DNA of 64,000 nucleotides from Flammula alnicola (lineage: Eukaryota > Basidiomycota > Agaricomycetes > Agaricales > Strophariaceae): positions 124,001 through 188,000 of the forward strand of contig JADNRV010000078.1 in assembly GCA_015499995.1 (NCBI GenBank). The letters are read 5' to 3'. The position numbers were made by a program, and so were the translations under genes. Of this stretch, positions 59,017 through 64,000 are shown piece after piece. The notes beneath the pieces were generated by a model. The model was given only the letters and a program-made list of their open reading frames with translations, made no database searches and had not been told where the DNA came from. Every line of letters starts with the position of its first letter. Within the stretch, counting starts at the first letter, position 1.

Positions 59017-59563
59017 CAAGGGGGTGCGCCAAATAAAAAAAAGTACCTAGGGTCGATTTATTTTTTAAGCCAATATTTCACAGACTAACTAACTAACATA
59101 ATCAGGAACCGTCCCGATATGGTAATATTACATCAGCAATGACACGGGCACCCCTCCACTGGATTCCTCGCACGTCTCGCAAACCCATTTATGAGGTGCT
59201 TGCTCGAGATTTGTACATTCTAAATGGTACTATAGATGTATTAGTATAGTATTCCAATGAAATATAATTTTTTGACTGTTGAAAATGGCCGAGAAAAGTC
59301 ACATTAGGCTAAATATGATCCAATGATTGATTGCATCATCCACTCAGTGCCGCAAACTATGTATGTTCTACAGCATTTCTATATGTATTACAGCTAGTAT
59401 TTAATAGATGTAAGGCAATATATGGTGTAAAACCTGCCTTGGGTCACTTCAAAGCACCTATTTTGGGACATTTATAGAGGGGTATAAATATTTTTTTCGC
59501 CAGCCAACGGCTGGACTAACTAACCGACCCCCGGTCGGCTATTAAGGTTCGCGCACCCCCTTG
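59017..59563. mobile_element. MITE with hAT-type target duplication
   Basis: A 547-bp non-coding element bounded by the perfect 13-bp inverted repeat CAAGGGGGTGCGC / GCGCACCCCCTTG and flanked by the 8-bp direct repeat AGATCATC (59009-59016 and 59564-59571). It is AT-rich inside and has no reading frame. The CAAGGG end and 8-bp duplication fit a non-autonomous hAT element. Its termini do not match elements A or B, so it would depend on a different transposase. Confidence 0.88.
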
Positions 59564-59818
59564 AGATCATCCGAGTCCACCAGTTGACAACATCTTCACG
59601 TCACTTTGTCTTTATACAGCCAAGGTATGGCTTGAGATAGATGTGGAAACGCATCAAGTTTCTCCCCTTTCTATCTAGCTGAGATCTCGAAAGATCCAGT
59701 TGGCGATCGTCACGAAGAAAGACTCGTGTAGCATCGGAACCGATATTTCTCGAGACGCTTCTGATAATAATATCTATACATGCTGGGCCGCTTTATCTCG
59801 TCGGAATGTGGTCGGAGG
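59564..59818. other. Spacer between MITE and LTR element
   Basis: Starts with the MITE's second target duplication and ends with the LTR element's GGAGG target copy (59814-59818). No gene is seen. Confidence 0.5.
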
Positions 59819-60043
59819 TGTTGGAATATTGAGCGCACGCAAAAGGTTCATGCGACGTTGGTGTATGCTTGGCATGGCCTCGCACGTTCTTCATCTATTT
59901 CACATTAGTTTCTACCACGTGGGCTCGTCGTTACTGCTATGTAAATTGTATATAGCTAGTGTAAATTAGAGACGAAGCCCTCGCTCGATTGCGAGGGTCC
60001 CTATTCAATCCGAGTAACCGACGCGGACACGGTTATTTCAACA
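59819..60043 (+). repeat. Left LTR
   Basis: 225 bp, TG...CA. It differs from the right LTR only by C instead of T in the TAGTTTCTACCACG stretch near 59920. Confidence 0.92.
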
Positions 60044-60241
60044 CAATCGAGCATTATACTCTCAACCTCGAGTCTCTTCGCACACACATCACTCTCGCTC
60101 CTACATATTTCTCCTCGACGACAGGTGGCAGTACCTATAAACTGCGGAAGGCGGCCGCAGTACCGATACCCACTGCAGAAGAACTGAAGATCCCTTATTC
60201 TTGCCTTGGCCCTTTTCCGACTCATCATTTCCCTGCTTACA

Positions 60242-61108
60242 ATGACTTCCGAGGTCTCTGCCCCACGCTTCAGTCGCCTCAACGACACTAACTATGCTGA
60301 ATGGGCTCTACGAATGGAAGCTGTGCTCATCCGCGCAGGCCCTTGGACCATGATCGACATCAAGGTGGATGGCGATGGAAAGTCAGCTGACGAAATCAAG
60401 AAGGAACTCGAGACGAAGAAGAAGGGAAGGGATACAACGAAGATGAGCGAAGCTCGTGCTGAGATTGTCCTTCGAGTCGAGGATGGTCAATTGGCCCATT
60501 GTATGCGTTCGACCGACCCGCACGATATCTGGGTCACTTTGGAGAGCGTTCACCGGGCCGCCGGATTTGCTACAAGCCTCGCGTTACGACGGAAATTCCT
60601 TACGATGAAGAAAACGAAGACGCAGACAATGCAAGCTTGGATTGGTGAAGTCCAGGGTCTTGCCTTCCGCCTTGAGCAGGCCGGAGTTGAAGTTGTCGAC
60701 CAGGACAAGATTCTCGCCCTTACGATGGGTCTTCCCTCTACCTATGACGCTGTTATCATTAATTTCGACGCTACGCCATCCGATCAGCTCACCCTCAGCC
60801 ACGTTATTGCTCGCTTACTTAACGAGGAGGTTCGCCAGGCCAAACCCGATGGTGACGACAACTCCAAGGATGAACACGACGAAGCAATGGTTGTTACTCG
60901 CAGTGCTACTTCGAGGACTTCGCGTCTCACCACTCAGGCTGCAGCCGACATTACCTGCTTTTTCTGTGACAAGAAGGGGCATTACAAGTCTGAATGTCCG
61001 GAGAGGTTGGAGTGGGAGAAGTCAAAGAAGAAAAAGAAGGGAGATATTGCAGCGGCAGTCGAAGAAGATTCCGAGGACGACTACGATGATAGTGATGGGG
61101 TTTTCTGA
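60242..61108 (+). CDS. Copia-type Gag polyprotein (UBN2-like) with zinc knuckle
   Basis: Uninterrupted 288-codon frame starting MTSEVSAPRFSRLNDTNYAE. The first part has the Copia Gag signature L-DTNYAEWALRMEAVLIR and the UBN2-like helical core (TMKKTKTQTMQAWIGEVQGL, LALTMGLPSTYDAVIINFD). The C-terminal part carries a CCHC knuckle, CFFCDKKGHYKSECP, followed by a Lys-rich patch and an acidic tail (EEDSEDDYDDSDGVF) that ends at a stop. In complete Copia elements the protease follows at about this point; here it is absent. Gag forms the virus-like particle and packages RNA (family knowledge). No stop or frameshift interrupts it. Confidence 0.92.
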   Translation: MTSEVSAPRFSRLNDTNYAEWALRMEAVLIRAGPWTMIDIKVDGDGKSADEIKKELETKKKGRDTTKMSEARAEIVLRVEDGQLAHCMRSTDPHDIWVTLESVHRAAGFATSLALRRKFLTMKKTKTQTMQAWIGEVQGLAFRLEQAGVEVVDQDKILALTMGLPSTYDAVIINFDATPSDQLTLSHVIARLLNEEVRQAKPDGDDNSKDEHDEAMVVTRSATSRTSRLTTQAAADITCFFCDKKGHYKSECPERLEWEKSKKKKKGDIAAAVEEDSEDDYDDSDGVF

Positions 61109-61245
61109 TTTTTATTTTGTGGTTTAGGACTTACGGGGGTGCAAGATTCTTTTTCTTTGCGGGGGTGCTGAGGTGCGCCTGTCGTTTTTGGTTCTATTTT
61201 GTTTCTCTTTTCTCCTTTTCTCTTTGCGTTGCGCTCACGGGGGTG

Positions 61246-61470
61246 TGTTGGAATATTGAGCGCACGCAAAAGGTTCATGCGACGTTGGTGTATGCTTGGC
61301 ATGGCCTCGCACGTTCTTCATCTATTTCACATTAGTTTTTACCACGTGGGCTCGTCGTTACTGCTATGTAAATTGTATATAGCTAGTGTAAATTAGAGAC
61401 GAAGCCCTCGCTCGATTGCGAGGGTCCCTATTCAATCCGAGTAACCGACGCGGACACGGTTATTTCAACA
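61246..61470 (+). repeat. Right LTR
   Basis: 225 bp, same ends as the left LTR; followed by the second GGAGG target copy. Confidence 0.92.
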
Positions 61471-62914
61471 GGAGGGGCCACTCGTGTACCGTTGCCGAGA
61501 AGGACATGGTCTAACTTCGACCATGAACCTTCGACTTCTTTTCCTTTCTTGTCGGCTGGGGTCCTCGTTATATTGCTTGTGTCCTGTTACACTGTGACAT
61601 CCAATATTTTTAATGTAAGTATCTCCAGCATTACACTATGCAGTAGGCGCGTCAAGTTATCTTGCAAGTTATGTCGGAACATTGTCCACCATTCTATTGC
61701 ACAATACAGATGTCTTTCTTTGAGATGTTATCCATGATTCTGGTTAACATGATTCTGGTTAACATGGTTTGAGTCTCATAATGACCCTCATGTTGTCGCT
61801 TTTTTCTCTGTGGTTTGAGCTGTGTATGAAGAATAGATAGATTTGAATCATAATATGTGCAAGCAAGTCAGTTTTGATTTTTTCTGCCTGCCCTTTAAAT
61901 TCATATGGCCTGCCCATGACGAGGTGCAAAGGAATTAGCCAAAGACTCGGAGCCTGATGCACTGCAGACTGTTTAGCCCACAACTTTTGTGGGCTGAACC
62001 TTGAATAAAATTCCTGTTCCAAAATGAATTTATAGACATATTGCTACATACATGCAGTCTCAAACCTTAAAAAACTGTTGTTTTGACTTCAAAATGAGAG
62101 TCGCAAAGTTGGGTGGATATCGCGGTCGCAACGGCGCCTGCAGCGGAGTTGATTCAAATTTGATGGGAAAAGCCTGTGCCGTTGACATGCCGTCTCCCGT
62201 AAATGACGGCCGCGATCGGTGGATCTGGGCTCGAGGGTTCGGCATGGTGTCGCTACTCCCCAGTCCAATAATCCTTGACCTTCAGAATTGCCTTCAGAAT
62301 TGCTTAAGAATTAGGGTCATGGTATCAATTCAGCATCGGCATGGGAAATGTCAAAGTATGATATTTTAATAATGACAACGGAAAACATATATAAAAAACA
62401 TATATCCAAGCAAATATGACCGATGCACTGGCAGTAAGTAGCCTCAAGACGTGACAACTGTAAGCTGCAAGGGTTCCAGGACCCCAAGCCTAGGTGTCAA
62501 ACAGCGGATCAATATCCAAATGCAGACCATGTCCTTCTCGGCAACGGTACTCGTGACATTCTATGATGCAAGCGTCCATGCTGTACGATTCATTATGCTC
62601 CTGTTCCAATCATTGACGCAACTTGGATCGTACGTCGGACCTAGGGGCTATATTATTCTCCACCGGGAAAGAAGCTTCTCGGAGATGAGAACCTTGATAT
62701 ACCGAAGCTGGCACTCTCGAGCGCGTGCTCGTGCTCCGAAGTCTGTTTTTCATTAAAGTCAGATGTCTCTGAATCCATCTCCGACGCTCTCTGACTAAAA
62801 GGTGCTCAAGATACGGGTCATACATCCCCCTCTTACCTGCTCTCGTCTCCTACTTTAATAATCGACATCCGCTGGGACGCCTCACTCCGCCCCTTTCGTA
62901 TCAAACACTGCATC
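61471..62914. other. Intergenic, no gene recognised
   Basis: After the LTR element the sequence shows no consistent exon chain. It includes the upstream region of the secreted-protein gene. Confidence 0.4.
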
Positions 62915-63876
62915 ATGCTCCCTGTTGGATCTATCTTTTCTCGGGCAGTCCTATGTGGCTTATCTGTGTCACTCATCTTACAATCTGGGATGGGTGCTGA
63001 GGCACATAGTATGCATACGTTTCTACGCTTTATGGGGAACCATGTCCAAAGAATTCTGATGACGCGCAAACCTTAACAGCGCTCCTATGTGAAGATGGCT
63101 CCCATGCGATCCTCGAACATACTGCGGTCCACATGGGAAAAGACACCAGAAGATGGTCTTGCAATATGAAGTTCACGGCCGACAATACTACAGTCATGCA
63201 CAAGATTGATCGCTTGAAAGATTTTGATCTGTGCGCAGCAAACTGTGAGACCTATTGCGAGAAGCCAATGTACGTGGCCCTTGGCATTTTATACTAACGA
63301 GAACGAAACTAAATGATATCTATTACAGTCTCGACGGCGGCCCAGACCCAGAAGGTGAGCTATTGAACGCTTATTTTACACTTGAAAAAACCTGAAGCAA
63401 GTCTTTAAAGATTGCAAAACGCTCGCAAGGTTCGTTTCTCAAAGTAACAGTTCCTTTCGGAATTGCCACTAATTGCCGGATGTTCTGATGTACAGCTACT
63501 ACGCTGATGGAGGTCGTTTCACTATTGACTCCCACAAATATATCATTTGGGAATATGATACTTGCAGAGTTACGCAGTACAATCGACTTAATCACGCCAA
63601 CCAGAAGATCAGTTATTGCTTTGATCAGCATCACTGTCAGTCCACACTTTTTTTCGTGCTCGGACTCCATCGGCTAGTCTAAAGCACTTATTTTTTCAGG
63701 GGCTGGTGTTGTGGACTACATTTCCTCCCATTGCGGGAATAAATCTGAGTCGCATGGAGGAAGTTGCTATTTTTATGATAGCCTCCATTTCTGTACGTTG
63801 TTTATCACTTTGTATTCCAAAGTTCGCTGCAATCTTAACCAAAATTTCAGCGACCATCACTCTTGAAAAAGCATAG
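62915..63876 (+). CDS. Secreted Cys-containing protein with many tiny exons
   Basis: About seven exons: 62915-63008, 63080-63269, a 26-base exon near 63330-63355, a 19-base exon (ATTGCAAAACGCTCGCAAG) near 63412-63430, and three more ending at the TAG at 63874-63876. All joins keep frame. A signal peptide (MLPVGSIFSRAVLCGLSVSL) is followed by a domain with CEDGSHAILEH, LCAANCETYCEKP and then PEDCKTLASYYADGGRFTID. Next come HKYIIWEYDTCRVTQYN, QKISYCFDQHHWAGVVDYIS and GGSCYFYDSLHF. The second half (DCKTL...GRFT(I/L)...Y..W.Y.TC....WAGVV.YI...C) resembles a family of secreted mushroom proteins that may include Y3-like glycan-binding proteins; this link is tentative and from memory. Confidence 0.68.
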
Positions 63877-64000
63877 ACACGCCTCTGCGTCTGATCTTCT
63901 TCGGAGAGATACCTCTATTTCCGGCGTCTTACATTTACACCTGCTCTTCGCGTAAACGTTGGACGTCACTGGTCACCGGTCACCAGTCGTGAATGTCAAT

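Larger units (their letters stand above)
59819..61470 (+). mobile_element. Gag-only Ty1/Copia-like LTR element (TR-GAG type)
   Basis: A 1652-bp element with two 225-bp LTRs (59819-60043 and 61246-61470) that differ at one base, both starting TGTTG and ending CAACA. It is flanked by the 5-bp target duplication GGAGG (59814-59818, 61471-61475). The 1.2-kb interior encodes a single Gag protein and no protease, integrase, reverse transcriptase or RNase H. A purine-rich ACGGGGGTG sits directly before the right LTR as a likely polypurine tract; the same 8-9 bases recur at 61133 and 61159. I could not name the tRNA primer site after the left LTR. The element must use Pol proteins from a partner element elsewhere. 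Confidence 0.92.

Overview
The window looks like a chromosomal segment of a filamentous basidiomycete, most likely an Agaricomycete. Genes are broken by many short introns (about 45-75 bp) with GT-AG ends and CTAA/CTGA-like branch points. Several families are typical of mushroom-forming fungi: a WW-domain multipass membrane protein, a DUF6533 membrane protein, an F-box protein with the characteristic basidiomycete C-terminal region, a FunK1/RIO-like pseudokinase and small Cys-rich secreted proteins. Conserved eukaryotic housekeeping genes are also present: Rpn3, ribophorin II/Swp1, NDUFAF2 and a class I cyclic-nucleotide phosphodiesterase.

Layout. 0.4-3.6 kb: WW-domain membrane protein (-). 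3.77-12.43 kb: a hAT transposon (element A) with a second hAT transposon (element B, 3.83-7.46 kb) inserted inside it; both have perfect terminal inverted repeats, perfect 8-bp target duplications and transposase genes with all key motifs. Element A also carries a small two-exon membrane-protein gene, and its transposase starts with a ubiquitin-like domain. 13.5-15.2 kb: two tandem acidic paralogues. 15.4-18.6 kb: NDUFAF2-type complex I assembly factor and proteasome subunit Rpn3, both (-). 18.7-19.1 kb: two intron-containing tRNA-Cys genes. 19.3-21.8 kb: Swp1/ribophorin II and a kinase-like gene. 21.9-24.5 kb: secreted GH47 mannosidase. 25.8-32.4 kb: two diverged copies of a ~2.9 kb segment, each ending in a Ser/Thr-rich GPI-anchored protein gene (the second frameshifted), with a dead GH47 3' fragment between them. 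32.6-36.3 kb: F-box protein. 36.9-40.1 kb: Cys-rich secreted protein and DUF6533 protein. 41.4-43.7 kb: cAMP phosphodiesterase. 44.3 kb: tRNA-Ser(GCT). 44.4-50 kb and 52.5-59 kb: gene-poor stretches around one large low-complexity protein gene. 59.0-59.6 kb: a MITE with hAT-type target duplication. 59.8-61.5 kb: a very young LTR element encoding only a Copia-type Gag. 62.9-63.9 kb: a many-exon secreted Cys-rich protein.

The genes do not form one pathway. The housekeeping block (15-20 kb) is compact; accessory genes and transposons lie on both sides. The most interesting parts are the nested hAT elements with the Ubl-fused transposase and passenger membrane gene, and the Gag-only LTR element.
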